Shown piece after piece: positions 27,980 through 37,240 of a DNA stretch of 64,000 nt. Both the position numbers and the translations under genes were made by a program. Location of the stretch: contig NZ_JAAVUV010000002.1 of the NCBI RefSeq assembly GCF_018449635.1, positions 496,001 to 560,000 of the forward strand, written 5' to 3'. Source of the DNA: Caballeronia sp. dw_276 (GTDB lineage Bacteria; Pseudomonadota; Gammaproteobacteria; Burkholderiales; Burkholderiaceae). Numbering within the stretch: the first letter of the stretch is position 1; every line of letters begins with the position of its first letter. The notes below the pieces were generated by a model that was not told the DNA's origin, ran no database searches, and worked only from the letters and a program-made list of their open reading frames with translations.

Positions 27980-29593
27980 TCACGCAGGTTTTTTATCGAG
28001 CGCGATGTTTGCGAAGTTGGCGTAGAGCGCCTGGTTGCCACCGAAGTTCAGCACCTCGCGGCGGGCGAGCGTGACAACATGCGGCGAGATCAGCGGAATC
28101 CGCGCCACATCCGTCTGCACCTTTTGCTGGAAGCGGTTATAAATGTCCTTGCGCTTAACCGGATCAATCTCCGCCTGACCGGTTTCCAGCAACTGGTCGA
28201 CTTCCGGGCTGTTGTAATCGGCCGCGTTCGAGAACGCCACCCCCGGTTTGAAATTCTTCGACCAATAGAAGCGCTGCGTGCCGATGGCCGGATCGGGTCC
28301 GGCGTTGGCTGAATAAAAGATGGTGTCGAAATCGCGCCGCGTGTAGACGCGGTTCACGAATTCCCCGAAGTCCGATGAGCGGATGTTCAGGCGCACGCCA
28401 ATCTTTTGCAGGTTGCTGCGAAGATGCTGCGCGATAGGCGCAAGCGGGCCGGTCGGCGCGGGGTCGTTGGTGAGGGTGAGCCGCACGCCCTTTGCATCGC
28501 GCTTCAGACCGGCTGCATCGAGCAGCGCTTCGGCCTTCGCGAGATCGAGCGGGTACGTGGGTACGTCAGCGGTGAAGAATGCAGGAAAGGCCTTTGGAAT
28601 GGGCGCTTCAACTTTATCCGCGTAGCCCAGCCAGATATTCTTAACGATGAAATCGCGATCGAACGCGTGCGCAAATGCCTGCCGCACGCGAGGGTCACGA
28701 AACTGCGGACGGTCGAGATTGAATTCGAACGCGGCAGTACCCGTGATATAGGTCGAGGGATAATCCTTCACCACGATCTCCGGATTGCGCGACAGCCGCA
28801 CGATGTCGGTCAGCGCCACACCGTAGTTATCGGCAAGATGCACTTCGCCGGTTTCCAGTGCGCTCGCGCCGCCGCTTCTGTCTGCAATGAATCTGAACAG
28901 CACCTTGTCCACGTATGGACGCGGCGCGTCCCAGTAATCCGGATTGCGTTCGAGCAACACGTAGTTGCCCTGTTCCCACTTCACGAATTTGAACGGACCG
29001 TTTCCAATGGGCGCATTGTTCAACGGATTCGAAAGCACGTCGCGACCGGAATAAAGATGTTGCGGCAGGATTTGCGCTTCCACCGAAGACATCAGCGCGC
29101 TCAAAAGATATGGCGCCGGCTTGCTGAGCCGAAGGGTTGCCGTCAGTGCATCGGGTGTATCGACTGCAATGACGTTGGCAAAGGTCGTGCGTCCGCGGCT
29201 ATGGTATTTCTTCCATATCTCCAGCACCGAATACGCAACGTCCTTCGACGTAAAAGGCTGGCCGTCGTGCCATCTCACGTTGGGCCGCAAGTGAAACGTC
29301 AGCGACAGGCCATCCTTCGCGGCTTCCCATCGTGTGGCGAGTTGCGGCTTCGGATTGAATTGTTCGTCGAAGGTAAGGAGGCCGTCGAAGATCTTTCCGG
29401 AGACCAGCTGCGCGGTTCCTGCCGAAGTGATGGCGCTCGTGAGGCCGCTGGTGGCTTCCGGTCCGGAGCCTATGACAAGCGTACCGCCGCGCGGCAACGA
29501 CTGCGCCGCTCTTGCACTCAGCGGCAACGAGAGATCGGTTGCCATGCCGGCGAGTGCGGCGTATCCAAGAAAACTTCTGCGACTGACAGCCAT
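27980..29593 (-). CDS. Peptide-type ABC transporter substrate-binding protein (SBP_bac_5), Tat-exported
   Basis: 537 residues. The N-terminus has a twin-arginine motif (SRRSFLG) and a hydrophobic stretch ending at SLPLSARA, so it is probably folded before export. Family hallmarks are FHLRPNVRWHDGQPFTSKDVAYSV and LERNPDYWDAPRPYVDKVLFR. It resembles the binding protein at 19155 in length and motifs. No permeases are adjacent, so it may share the importer encoded at 20772-24573. It lies between the JmjC gene (146 bases upstream) and the second DszB-like gene. Confidence 0.92.
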   Translation of the reverse strand: MAVSRRSFLGYAALAGMATDLSLPLSARAAQSLPRGGTLVIGSGPEATSGLTSAITSAGTAQLVSGKIFDGLLTFDEQFNPKPQLATRWEAAKDGLSLTFHLRPNVRWHDGQPFTSKDVAYSVLEIWKKYHSRGRTTFANVIAVDTPDALTATLRLSKPAPYLLSALMSSVEAQILPQHLYSGRDVLSNPLNNAPIGNGPFKFVKWEQGNYVLLERNPDYWDAPRPYVDKVLFRFIADRSGGASALETGEVHLADNYGVALTDIVRLSRNPEIVVKDYPSTYITGTAAFEFNLDRPQFRDPRVRQAFAHAFDRDFIVKNIWLGYADKVEAPIPKAFPAFFTADVPTYPLDLAKAEALLDAAGLKRDAKGVRLTLTNDPAPTGPLAPIAQHLRSNLQKIGVRLNIRSSDFGEFVNRVYTRRDFDTIFYSANAGPDPAIGTQRFYWSKNFKPGVAFSNAADYNSPEVDQLLETGQAEIDPVKRKDIYNRFQQKVQTDVARIPLISPHVVTLARREVLNFGGNQALYANFANIALDKKPA

Positions 29594-29739
29594 GATCGGG
29601 TCCCGGGAGAATTCATATCCCGACGATGGTACTGACCCGCGACACCGGGAATAACCAATTATTTAGGTTATCTATATTATTTCCCGGATAGTCTTCCAAG
29701 TCGTGATGATAGCGCTGCGCCAGCGAATGCCAGCGAGGC

Positions 29740-30963
29740 TCAAGCTGCCGGAAAGTCAAGAAGACGAAGGTATTGCGCACGCGCAAGCAAGCCGAGCAAC
29801 TGGCGCAGATCCACGCTGCGAACAGACGGAAACTCACGTTCCACCTCCGTAAAAGTGAACTCCGAATTGCGCTCATCCAGCCATCGAATGACGCGCTCAA
29901 GCGACGCAGGCGCATCGGTTTCAAGTGTGGTCCGGGTTACCCAGTCGCGGTCCCATGCGGTGACCGTCAGCCCCATTGCGATACGGTTTCTTGGTGCAGT
30001 CTGCACACGCGAGGTCGGGATGCGCCTGAAGCGCGATGATTGATCGATTGCAGCGGCTCGTTCCTCCGTCGACCGAGGCATCAAGTCCAGAGCACGCAGC
30101 CGGCTCAAGCTGTCCGGCAACGCGGCGAGCAATTGTGCAGCGGCGTCATGCGCCGCAGTGGCGCCCGCGTGATCGTCGCGCGAACCATATAAGGGCGCGC
30201 GCCACCCCGCATGCTGCAGCAGCAGACCATTCAACTGTTGCTGCAGGGTATCGAGTAAGGTCGGCGGCCGAAGCACGATACTGATTGAATAGGAATCTTG
30301 GGTTGCCTCGGTCTTGTGCCATGTGCCGCGCGGCAGAAAAATAACTGAGCCAGGGGTCATTGGGACGGCGTCGAAAGCAACCCGCGACGCGTCGGGAAAT
30401 GCCTCGCGCGTTTGCGCATACATGTCGTCCGACGCCGCCATGCCAGGGCCGAATTGCGAGCCGTACGGCTGCGGGATTTCGCCCATGCGCGCAACGTGGA
30501 AGGTCTTGCTGCCTTCCATCTGGATCGAGATGACTTCCTCGGCGTCGTAATGACATGCGACGCCGTCATCGTAAGGCGACGAGAAAGCCGTCAGACGCGC
30601 GCTTCCCTGTGCAATACCGAGTTCTGTTTCCAGCTCGCGCAGAAAAGCATGGCCGCCGACTGCATATGGCGCGATGTCGCGCAAATACACCGTCAGGCCC
30701 GACTGGCGAAGATTGAATGCGTTCGCATTGGCATCGAATACCTGGGGAAAACGCAGGCCGCGCCCGAACGCAATAGGCCCGCGATAAGCACGCGACAACG
30801 CACCGAAGTTGGCGAGTTGCGGCTGCCTGAGCACCTCGGGCAAGCGATCCAGCGTGCCATGTGTAGCCGCGGCATCGGCGGGCACGATGCCGCGACGAAA
30901 GCTGTCCGCAAGTTCCGGCGACAAGAGCCGGTCGAGATGTCGCGTGGACAGCGATTCAGGCAT
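29740..30963 (-). CDS. JmjC/cupin-fold oxygenase (Cupin_4-like)
   Basis: 407 residues from the ATG at 30963, whose start overlaps the ferredoxin gene by eight bases. The iron-binding triad of Fe(II)/2-oxoglutarate oxygenases is visible: His138-x-Asp140 (CHYDAEE) and His216 (PRGTWHKTEA). The long insert between them and the C-terminal winged-helix-like part fit the ribosomal-oxygenase type cupin (YcfD-like) layout. Those relatives hydroxylate ribosomal proteins, but here it is coupled to a ferredoxin and a flavoprotein, so small-molecule oxidation is as likely. It is not a plain storage cupin. Confidence 0.8.
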   Translation of the reverse strand: MPESLSTRHLDRLLSPELADSFRRGIVPADAAATHGTLDRLPEVLRQPQLANFGALSRAYRGPIAFGRGLRFPQVFDANANAFNLRQSGLTVYLRDIAPYAVGGHAFLRELETELGIAQGSARLTAFSSPYDDGVACHYDAEEVISIQMEGSKTFHVARMGEIPQPYGSQFGPGMAASDDMYAQTREAFPDASRVAFDAVPMTPGSVIFLPRGTWHKTEATQDSYSISIVLRPPTLLDTLQQQLNGLLLQHAGWRAPLYGSRDDHAGATAAHDAAAQLLAALPDSLSRLRALDLMPRSTEERAAAIDQSSRFRRIPTSRVQTAPRNRIAMGLTVTAWDRDWVTRTTLETDAPASLERVIRWLDERNSEFTFTEVEREFPSVRSVDLRQLLGLLARAQYLRLLDFPAA

Positions 30964-31360
30964 CGCGTTCGTCCGCGTGTGTTGCGACGACTGCATCAAG
31001 GCGTGAGCGGCGGACCAGGCTGAGTTCGACAACCGTGTCGCGCAGCAGCAAGGTGCTACGGGCCGGTTCGATAAGGATGCCGTCGTGCATCGGCGTAGTG
31101 CAGGCGGTAGTTACCACGCCGTCGATTCGCATCGCGCACACATTGCACAGGCCGCGCCGGCAGGACAGTGAGAACGCAAGCGCGGGATCCACAGCGCGCT
31201 GCAGGTATTGCAATGCGCTCGATACGCTTACGCCCGACCAATCGCTCGCGCCAATGCCGGCTTCTTCCGGACGCGGCAGGACGTAGGTGCTGGCGGTGTC
31301 GTCGCCGGGCGTACGGTGGAGATGGATGACCATTGTCATCGTTGCGTTTTCTTCTTTCAT
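30956..31360 (-). CDS. 2Fe-2S ferredoxin-type iron-sulfur protein (SdhB N-terminal type)
   Basis: 134 residues. Four cysteines (67, 72, 75, 87) in CX4CX2CX11C form the 2Fe-2S site of succinate dehydrogenase/fumarate reductase iron-sulfur subunits. The C-terminal 3Fe-4S/4Fe-4S domain is missing, so this is an isolated 2Fe-2S domain. Its ATG overlaps the flavoprotein stop by four bases. It most likely passes electrons between the flavoprotein and a partner, possibly the JmjC enzyme encoded downstream. Confidence 0.85.
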   Translation of the reverse strand: MKEENATMTMVIHLHRTPGDDTASTYVLPRPEEAGIGASDWSGVSVSSALQYLQRAVDPALAFSLSCRRGLCNVCAMRIDGVVTTACTTPMHDGILIEPARSTLLLRDTVVELSLVRRSRLDAVVATHADERDA

Positions 31361-33087
31361 GCGGGAGCGAGAAACGGATGTAGAACGGGTTCCGTTCGAT
31401 GAACCAGCGCGTTCGAATCCGCCTTCCGTGAGATCAGCCCATGCTCAAGCACGTTCGTCGCAGGCTGTGCTTTTCCATCGTGCCGGCGATGCGCACCGAG
31501 CGAGTCCTTGCGCGCGAGCGCGGACAGCAGCGCGCTTTCAATCACGGGCAGCGCCGACACGCATTCAAGGGCGTCGCTCCAGTCGCGATTCCAGCCTGGA
31601 TCGCGATTACGGCACGCGAGCCGTGACACGTCATCGCGGGATATCGTGCACAGTTCTTCCAGCGCCTTCGCGAGTCCCGCTCCGTCGCGAACAGCACCGA
31701 GCGCAGCGTCGACGAGCTGACCCAGCCGACGCTTCATATCGAAAGGCGCGATGCCGTCTGCCCGTTCGAAGGGCGCCTTGATCCGCGCCTGAACTGAACG
31801 CCACTGTTCTTGATCGACGAGCGCCGCCGCCTCACCGGAGCGGCCGCGTGCCAGCGCTGCGGCAGAACGCCCCGCAGCTTTGCCCTGCACCAGTACCTGC
31901 GCACCTGCGTTGCCAGACAGACGGTTACCGCCATGAACACCGCCGGTCGCTTCGCCGCACGCATACAAGTTTGGCACGCCGGTTGATCCCTCGGCATCGA
32001 CACGAATGCCGCCCAGCGAGAAATGCGCCGCTGGCGCAACCTCGATTGCGTGTCCCGCGCGAATGCGTTCGACTAGCGGCGTCATGTCGAAACCTTCCCA
32101 GCGCCAGTCCGCGGAAAACGAGCGCGACCATTGCGGGAAGTTGTCGACGATATCCCGTGGCAGATGTGCCCACGACAGATACACGCCGCCGTTCGGACTG
32201 CCACGTCCTTCGAACACCTCGGCGGCGCTCGCCGCAGCGACGATATCGCGGGTAGCCAGTTCCATGCGCTCAGGGTCCCAGCGGGCCATGAACCGCTCGC
32301 CATAACGGTTGAGCAGCCATGCGCGCACGCCGCTTTGCGGGCCGAGGATCCACGGAAATTGCAGGCCGCGCCACATTTCCGGAGCAACGAGACAGCATGG
32401 CAGGAATTGCAGCATCTCCATCTCGATCAACTCGGCGCCGGCTGCGAGCGCCATCGCGTGGCCGTCGCCGGACAGCTCCTCGGGAGCCGTACGCAAGCTC
32501 CAGTTGGACGTGGCGCCGCCGGTTGCAATCACAATCGCGCGTGCATGCAGCGCTTCGACTACACCCGAGCGTCTGTCGAGACCCGCAACGCCGACCACGG
32601 CGCCATCGCGCGTCAGGAGATCGGTCGATTGAAAGTCTTCCCGAAAACGAACGCCGGCATGCAAGGCGGCCGTGGTGACAACGCGTTGCATCGATGGTCC
32701 CGGGATGCGCACACCGCGTCCGCTGCTATGTCCTGGCGCATGCTTCGGAGCACTGACTTTAGCGCCATCTGCAATCAGCCGGCGCAGTTCGTCGCCGACG
32801 CCTTCCACCATAGCCGCGACCAGCCGCTGGTCGCTCAGGAAAGAGCCCGAGCGGATGGTATCGGCGAAGAAAAGTTCGTCGGTGTCGTCGGGGTTGGCGT
32901 CGAAGCCGAGGCCGATCGCCGTGCGTCCCGACACCGATACACCGCCGCCCGACGTGATAGTCGCACCGCTACGGCCGACCAGGCTCTTGTTGACCACAAG
33001 CACGCTCGCGCCCGCCGCGCGCGCATGCCAGGCGGCAACCAGTCCGGCTGCGCCGCTGCCAATCACGATGACATCCCAGGAGTCCAT
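31357..33087 (-). CDS. Fumarate-reductase/succinate-dehydrogenase-type flavoprotein
   Basis: 576 residues. The FAD-binding motif VIVIGSGAAGLVAAWHA is at residues 5-21. A middle active-site region contains AAHFSLGGIRVD, and GEATGGVHGGNRLSGNAGAQ is the second FAD contact typical of the SdhA/FrdA/NadB family. No signal peptide. It is the first gene of a tight leftward operon (overlaps of four and eight bases). Together with the small iron-sulfur protein it makes a two-part soluble dehydrogenase or reductase. L-aspartate oxidase and fumarate reductase are the closest known functions, but the substrate here is open. Confidence 0.87.
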   Translation of the reverse strand: MDSWDVIVIGSGAAGLVAAWHARAAGASVLVVNKSLVGRSGATITSGGGVSVSGRTAIGLGFDANPDDTDELFFADTIRSGSFLSDQRLVAAMVEGVGDELRRLIADGAKVSAPKHAPGHSSGRGVRIPGPSMQRVVTTAALHAGVRFREDFQSTDLLTRDGAVVGVAGLDRRSGVVEALHARAIVIATGGATSNWSLRTAPEELSGDGHAMALAAGAELIEMEMLQFLPCCLVAPEMWRGLQFPWILGPQSGVRAWLLNRYGERFMARWDPERMELATRDIVAAASAAEVFEGRGSPNGGVYLSWAHLPRDIVDNFPQWSRSFSADWRWEGFDMTPLVERIRAGHAIEVAPAAHFSLGGIRVDAEGSTGVPNLYACGEATGGVHGGNRLSGNAGAQVLVQGKAAGRSAAALARGRSGEAAALVDQEQWRSVQARIKAPFERADGIAPFDMKRRLGQLVDAALGAVRDGAGLAKALEELCTISRDDVSRLACRNRDPGWNRDWSDALECVSALPVIESALLSALARKDSLGAHRRHDGKAQPATNVLEHGLISRKADSNALVHRTEPVLHPFLAPA

Positions 33088-33418
33088 GCCGAGTTTCCCG
33101 CTGCTGAATATGGCCGGCCAAACGCCGGCCGCGAACAGTAAAGCACTTCATGAAACTCAAGCAAAGCAAGCAATCAAGATATCTAAATCACGAGCAAGGC
33201 GGACTGCGGCTTTAAACGATTGCAGTACCAATCATAACGATCCCGCAATCCCTTCGTTGAGTCGGTCGCCCGTTCGCTCTTACTCTATGCGGGCTCTATC
33301 GTCATCGCTGTAACCGGACTTACGCCGTGCGCTTCGCGCAACGGACATCGCATTCAGCGCGATCGCATCTTCCATTCGCGTTCGAACGTCGTTCAAGACA
33401 ACTTGACAAGGGATCACC
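33088..33418. promoter_or_regulatory. 331-base divergent region between the flavoprotein and rhodanese genes
   Basis: No gene is seen. GGCCGGC (33112-33118) and GCCGGCC (33124-33130) form a 7-bp inverted repeat 25 bases upstream of the flavoprotein start and may influence its leader. I see no confident sigma-70 hexamers. The rest is moderately AT-rich and should hold both divergent promoters. Confidence 0.4.
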
Positions 33419-34546
33419 ATGAGCATTCGACACATTCATCGCGCGACGCTGCAAACCTGGTTGACGGAAAGTGGTCTTGGCAGCGGCGAGGAACTCGCGT
33501 TGCTGGATCTGCGATCAGTGGAAGCGTTCGCCAAGGGACACCCGCTTTTCGCGACCAACCTGCCGGCCGAAAATCTGGAACGCGATGCACTGCGCTTCGT
33601 TCCACGCAAATCGGTACGGCTCGTGCTCGTTGACAACGGCGACGGTGCAGCCGCGAAAGGCGCAGCTGTACTGGAAGGCCTTGGTTATACCGACATCAAT
33701 GTACTCACCGGCGGGATTCCGGCGTGGACGGCAGACGGCGTCAACGGACTGCCTACCTTCGACATCCCTGGCATCATTTTTACGGAAAGCGTGCGCGATC
33801 TGCGCGGCACGCCTTCAATCGAAGCCGCGCAGCTCAAGAAACTGTACGACGCAAAGGAGGATGTCATCGTTATCGATACCCGGACCCGCGAGGAGTTTGC
33901 ACGCGGTCACGTACCGGGCGCGGTGAACGCGCCGGGCGAGGAGATCTTGTATCGGTTTCTCGATCAGGTTCCCAACCCGGACACGTTTGTAGTGGTGTCG
34001 TGCGCGGGCCTTCCGCGAGCGATCATAGGCGCACAGACGCTCATCGATGCACACGTGCCCAACCGCGTCGCTTTCCTCGAGGATGGCACGGCCGGCTGGA
34101 CACGTGCAACGCTCGAACTGGCCACTGGCGGTGAAAAGCGCGGGTCCGCCAGTGCTGCTGCAACTGCCTTCGGCGTAAAGCACGCGCACGAACTTGCCAA
34201 GCGTGCGCGCGTCAGGACCGTGGACCAGCAAAGCGTTGCAGATTGGCTCGCCGACACCACGAAGCGCACGACTTACCTGCTCGATATCCGTTCCACAGAG
34301 GAATACGAAGCCGGCCACGTTCCAGGCTCCATCTCGGCGCCGGGAGGCCAGTTGCTCGCCGTGTCCCATCGTACGGTTGCGACCCGTGGTGCGCGCCTCG
34401 TGCTGATCGACGATGACGGTACGCGCGCCGTCACGAGCGCCTACTGGTTACAGCAGCGCGGATGGGAAGTTCATCTGTTGGAGAATGCGTTGACAAGTGC
34501 GGGCGCCGCACCTGCTGCACGAGTGCCGGAACTGTTGAACTCATGA
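33419..34546 (+). CDS. Triple-domain rhodanese (thiosulfate sulfurtransferase family)
   Basis: 375 residues with three rhodanese domains, at about 1-110, 130-235 and 265-360. Only the middle domain has the active-site cysteine, Cys195 in VVVSCAGLPRA. At the equivalent loop the first domain reads LVLVDNGDG and the third LVLIDDDGT, with Asp in place of Cys, so both are predicted to be non-catalytic. Active rhodaneses move sulfane sulfur between thiols, thiosulfate and cyanide. Placement between the desulfinase block and an SsuA-like gene suggests a role in handling released sulfur. No signal peptide, so it acts in the cytoplasm. Confidence 0.9.
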   Translation: MSIRHIHRATLQTWLTESGLGSGEELALLDLRSVEAFAKGHPLFATNLPAENLERDALRFVPRKSVRLVLVDNGDGAAAKGAAVLEGLGYTDINVLTGGIPAWTADGVNGLPTFDIPGIIFTESVRDLRGTPSIEAAQLKKLYDAKEDVIVIDTRTREEFARGHVPGAVNAPGEEILYRFLDQVPNPDTFVVVSCAGLPRAIIGAQTLIDAHVPNRVAFLEDGTAGWTRATLELATGGEKRGSASAAATAFGVKHAHELAKRARVRTVDQQSVADWLADTTKRTTYLLDIRSTEEYEAGHVPGSISAPGGQLLAVSHRTVATRGARLVLIDDDGTRAVTSAYWLQQRGWEVHLLENALTSAGAAPAARVPELLNS

Positions 34547-34717
34547 GCGGCCCTCAGCCAACACCGGCGCGCAGCTATATGCATATTTCCATTGCTTCGT
34601 TGTAGTTGCCGGTCCTGCGTTCTATTGTTGCGCGACCTTTGATCTAGCGCATCGCGGCGGGTCTCGACGCTACGCCAGTCCAGCACGCGATGCGCGACCA
34701 CTTCCGGACGCCTGGCA

Positions 34718-35674
34718 ATGAATGATTCGAAACAACTTGGACGCAGGACTTTTATCGCCGCATTGGGCGCAACCATGGCGGGCATCGCCTTGCCGTCGTG
34801 GGCCAAATACCAGCCGGATCAATTCAGGATCGGTTATCAGAAAGCCGCCAGCACGCTGGTACTTCTGAAGGCGCATGGCGCGCTGGAAAAGCGTCTTGCA
34901 CCGCTGGGCGTCAAGGTGACATGGAACGAATTTCCCGCAGGACCGCAATTGCTCGAAGGGCTCAATGTGGGCGCAATCGACTTCGGCTATGTGGGCGAAG
35001 CGCCGCCGGTGTTCGCGCAGGCAGCCGGTGCCGATTTTGTCTATACCGCCTACGAGATTCCCACGCCGCATGCCGAGGGCGTGGTCGTTGCGCAGGATTC
35101 GCCCATCAAGAGCGTCGCGGATCTGAAGGGCAAGAAAGTAGCGTTCAACAAAGGCTCGGACGTGCACTGGTTTATCGTAGCGTTGCTGCGCAAGCACGGC
35201 CTCGACTTTCCGGATATTCAGCCGGTCTATCTCGCGCCCGCTGACGCCCGCGCCGCGCTGGAACAGCACGCCGTCGATGCGTGGGCGATCTGGGACCCGT
35301 TTCTCGCCGCCGTGCAAGGACAAAGCAAGGCACGTCTCATAGCCGATGCCGAAGGCGTTGCGAGCCATCACCAGTTCTTCCTGAGTCAGCGCGAGTTTGC
35401 GGAAAAACGCAAGGACGTGATCGCGATCGCCCTGGAAGAAGTTGGCAAGGAAGGACAATGGGTGAAAGGCAACGTTTCCGCTGCGGCGGCGCAGCTTGCG
35501 CCCATTCAAGGACTGGATGCCGGGATCATCGAGGCAGGCCTGCGCCACTACGCGCACGTCTATAAACCAATCGATGACACCGTGCTCGCCGAACAGCAAA
35601 AAATCGCCGATACCTTCTTCGAATTGAAGCTGATTCCCCGCAAGATCGTGACGAAGCAAGCGGTGCTGGCGTAA
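34718..35674 (+). CDS. ssuA: Aliphatic sulfonate ABC transporter substrate-binding protein, SsuA-like
   Basis: 318 residues. A twin-arginine-like leader (GRRTFIA, then AALGATMAGIALPSWA) precedes the mature FRIGYQKAASTLVLLKAHG. That block, GPQLLEGLNVGAIDFGYVGEAPP and FNKGSDVHWF are characteristic of SsuA. It would capture alkanesulfonates in the periplasm. No ssuB, ssuC or ssuD is adjacent, so it must rely on transporter parts encoded elsewhere or be a stand-alone paralogue. A convergent hairpin follows the stop. Confidence 0.9.
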   Translation: MNDSKQLGRRTFIAALGATMAGIALPSWAKYQPDQFRIGYQKAASTLVLLKAHGALEKRLAPLGVKVTWNEFPAGPQLLEGLNVGAIDFGYVGEAPPVFAQAAGADFVYTAYEIPTPHAEGVVVAQDSPIKSVADLKGKKVAFNKGSDVHWFIVALLRKHGLDFPDIQPVYLAPADARAALEQHAVDAWAIWDPFLAAVQGQSKARLIADAEGVASHHQFFLSQREFAEKRKDVIAIALEEVGKEGQWVKGNVSAAAAQLAPIQGLDAGIIEAGLRHYAHVYKPIDDTVLAEQQKIADTFFELKLIPRKIVTKQAVLA

Positions 35675-35687
35675 GCAAGACGCCACC

Positions 35688-35713
35688 GGCGTGCGACCGG
35701 AAAGACGCACGCC
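35688..35713. terminator. Convergent terminator-like hairpin
   Basis: GGCGTGCG (35688-35695) and CGCACGCC (35706-35713) form a perfect 8-bp stem with a 10-base loop between the convergent ssuA-like and amidohydrolase genes. There is no strong T run on either side, so termination may be weak. Confidence 0.5.
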
Positions 35714-35731
35714 ATCCCCTTCAATCCACGC

Positions 35732-37240
35732 TCAAGCATTCCCGGCCAGTGCACGTTCCACGGCCGTGCCCTTGAAGAAATCGGGATTGGCCTGTGTGTA
35801 AAGCCGATAAGGATTATCGAAAACGAAGGCCTTGAAATCCGTTTCGCTGATCACGCCCTGCTCCACGAGATGCCAGCTCTCCGCCAGCGCCTCGGTCAGA
35901 TCCGGCACGTCCCAGTGCCCCACATCCGACGAATAGATCGCGTTGATCTTTGCACCAAGGGGATTCGCGCGATCATTGAACGCGGCCGCGACCGTCCTGT
36001 CGTCCGACTCGGAGCCGAAATAGAAATTGTCGACCCAGCGCGCGCGGATGTCTTCGACCTTCTCGATACCCGCAGCAGCAAAGTCTTCGAGTTCGTGCTC
36101 GGCGGGACGACCCGCATCGCTTAGATACGACGCGCCGAGCGTGTCGCGGACGATCGACTCCTCATCCAGCCGCTGACCCTTGGTGAGGCCGCCGCCATAG
36201 CGTTCGAACAATTCGAGCAGCAGCTTGCGATTGATTTCGCGCGGATCGTAATGCCGCAGCCCTTCGCGGCTGCGCTTCGAAAAGCGATCGGCAAGATGAA
36301 TATAGACATTCGCGCCCCATGCGGCGCCGCCCTCGAGCAGAGCCACACGCAGCGCCGGAAAACGGCGCGTCACCCCGCCGAAAAACAGCGCTTTCGCAAA
36401 CGCTTCCGACGCGTCCGCGAAATGTCCAATGTGGTTGTACATGTAGTTGCTGATCGAAGAACGTCCGGTCCAGCCCTGACTGCCATAGTGCGTAGTCACT
36501 GGAACTCCGAGTTCCACGACTCTCGCCCAGAACGGGTCGTAGTCGTATTGGCTGTCGATGCCGTAGAAATCGACGTAAGACGCGTGCCTGGCGATGTCGG
36601 GATATTGCGCTGGAGGATATTTCTCGGCGAGCGCACGAATCGGGCGGCGCACGCCGCCGCTGATGTTGATTACCTTGAGCCCCAACGTCTTGACCGCGAA
36701 CTCAAGCTCTTCTATCCCCTCTTGCGGTGTATGCAGCGGAATGCCGGCGACCGGAGTCAAGTGGTCGGCGAACGGCCTGTACAGGTCGGCGTGGTAGTGG
36801 TTGATCGCTCGCTGCAACGCCTGGCGGTCGTCGCCCGCAGCCAGCGCCGCAAGGGCGTTATTGGGAAACAGCACCGAGTAGTCCGAACCCTGCTCGGCCT
36901 GACGCTCATAAAGCAATGCAGGAAGATGGTAGGTCGCCACATCAAGCGTGTTACGCGTGACGCGCGCCCACCAAGGCAACCTGATCGTGCGATGCTGCTG
37001 GCGCTCCTCCGGGGATTGCTCGTACCAGTCCCGCCCATCGCGCAACGTCGCATTGCGACGCGCTCCCGATGCACGCCGCAACGCATCCACCAGGCCAACG
37101 CCGCCGTAATTTGCTACGTAATCCTCAAGGGCTGGTGTGTAGTCGTTGGTGTGGACGTCGGTGTCGATCACCGGGTAACCGAGTTGATGGCGAATCGCCG
37201 CTGAGGGCGAAGCCTGGAGGGCGGCAGTACGGTCGTTCAT
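35732..37240 (-). CDS. Amidohydrolase-family protein (ACMSD-like metal-dependent hydrolase)
   Basis: 502 residues from the ATG at 37240. The N-terminal PVIDTDVHTND contains the metal-binding Asp-x-His pattern of amidohydrolase_2 (ACMSD/gamma-resorcylate decarboxylase) proteins. The C-terminal SSDVGHWDVPD supplies another likely metal or catalytic Asp/His. In this family the enzymes are hydrolases or non-oxidative decarboxylases acting on small organic acids. The start is preceded by GGAGCGCC. The gene converges on ssuA. It may process the carbon skeleton left after desulfurisation; this is inference from position only. Confidence 0.82.
   Translation of the reverse strand: MNDRTAALQASPSAAIRHQLGYPVIDTDVHTNDYTPALEDYVANYGGVGLVDALRRASGARRNATLRDGRDWYEQSPEERQQHRTIRLPWWARVTRNTLDVATYHLPALLYERQAEQGSDYSVLFPNNALAALAAGDDRQALQRAINHYHADLYRPFADHLTPVAGIPLHTPQEGIEELEFAVKTLGLKVINISGGVRRPIRALAEKYPPAQYPDIARHASYVDFYGIDSQYDYDPFWARVVELGVPVTTHYGSQGWTGRSSISNYMYNHIGHFADASEAFAKALFFGGVTRRFPALRVALLEGGAAWGANVYIHLADRFSKRSREGLRHYDPREINRKLLLELFERYGGGLTKGQRLDEESIVRDTLGASYLSDAGRPAEHELEDFAAAGIEKVEDIRARWVDNFYFGSESDDRTVAAAFNDRANPLGAKINAIYSSDVGHWDVPDLTEALAESWHLVEQGVISETDFKAFVFDNPYRLYTQANPDFFKGTAVERALAGNA

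Noticed and set aside
28406..29635. 409-codon frame antisense to the Tat-exported binding protein
   Set aside because: Shadow of a real gene; no start signal or family pattern.
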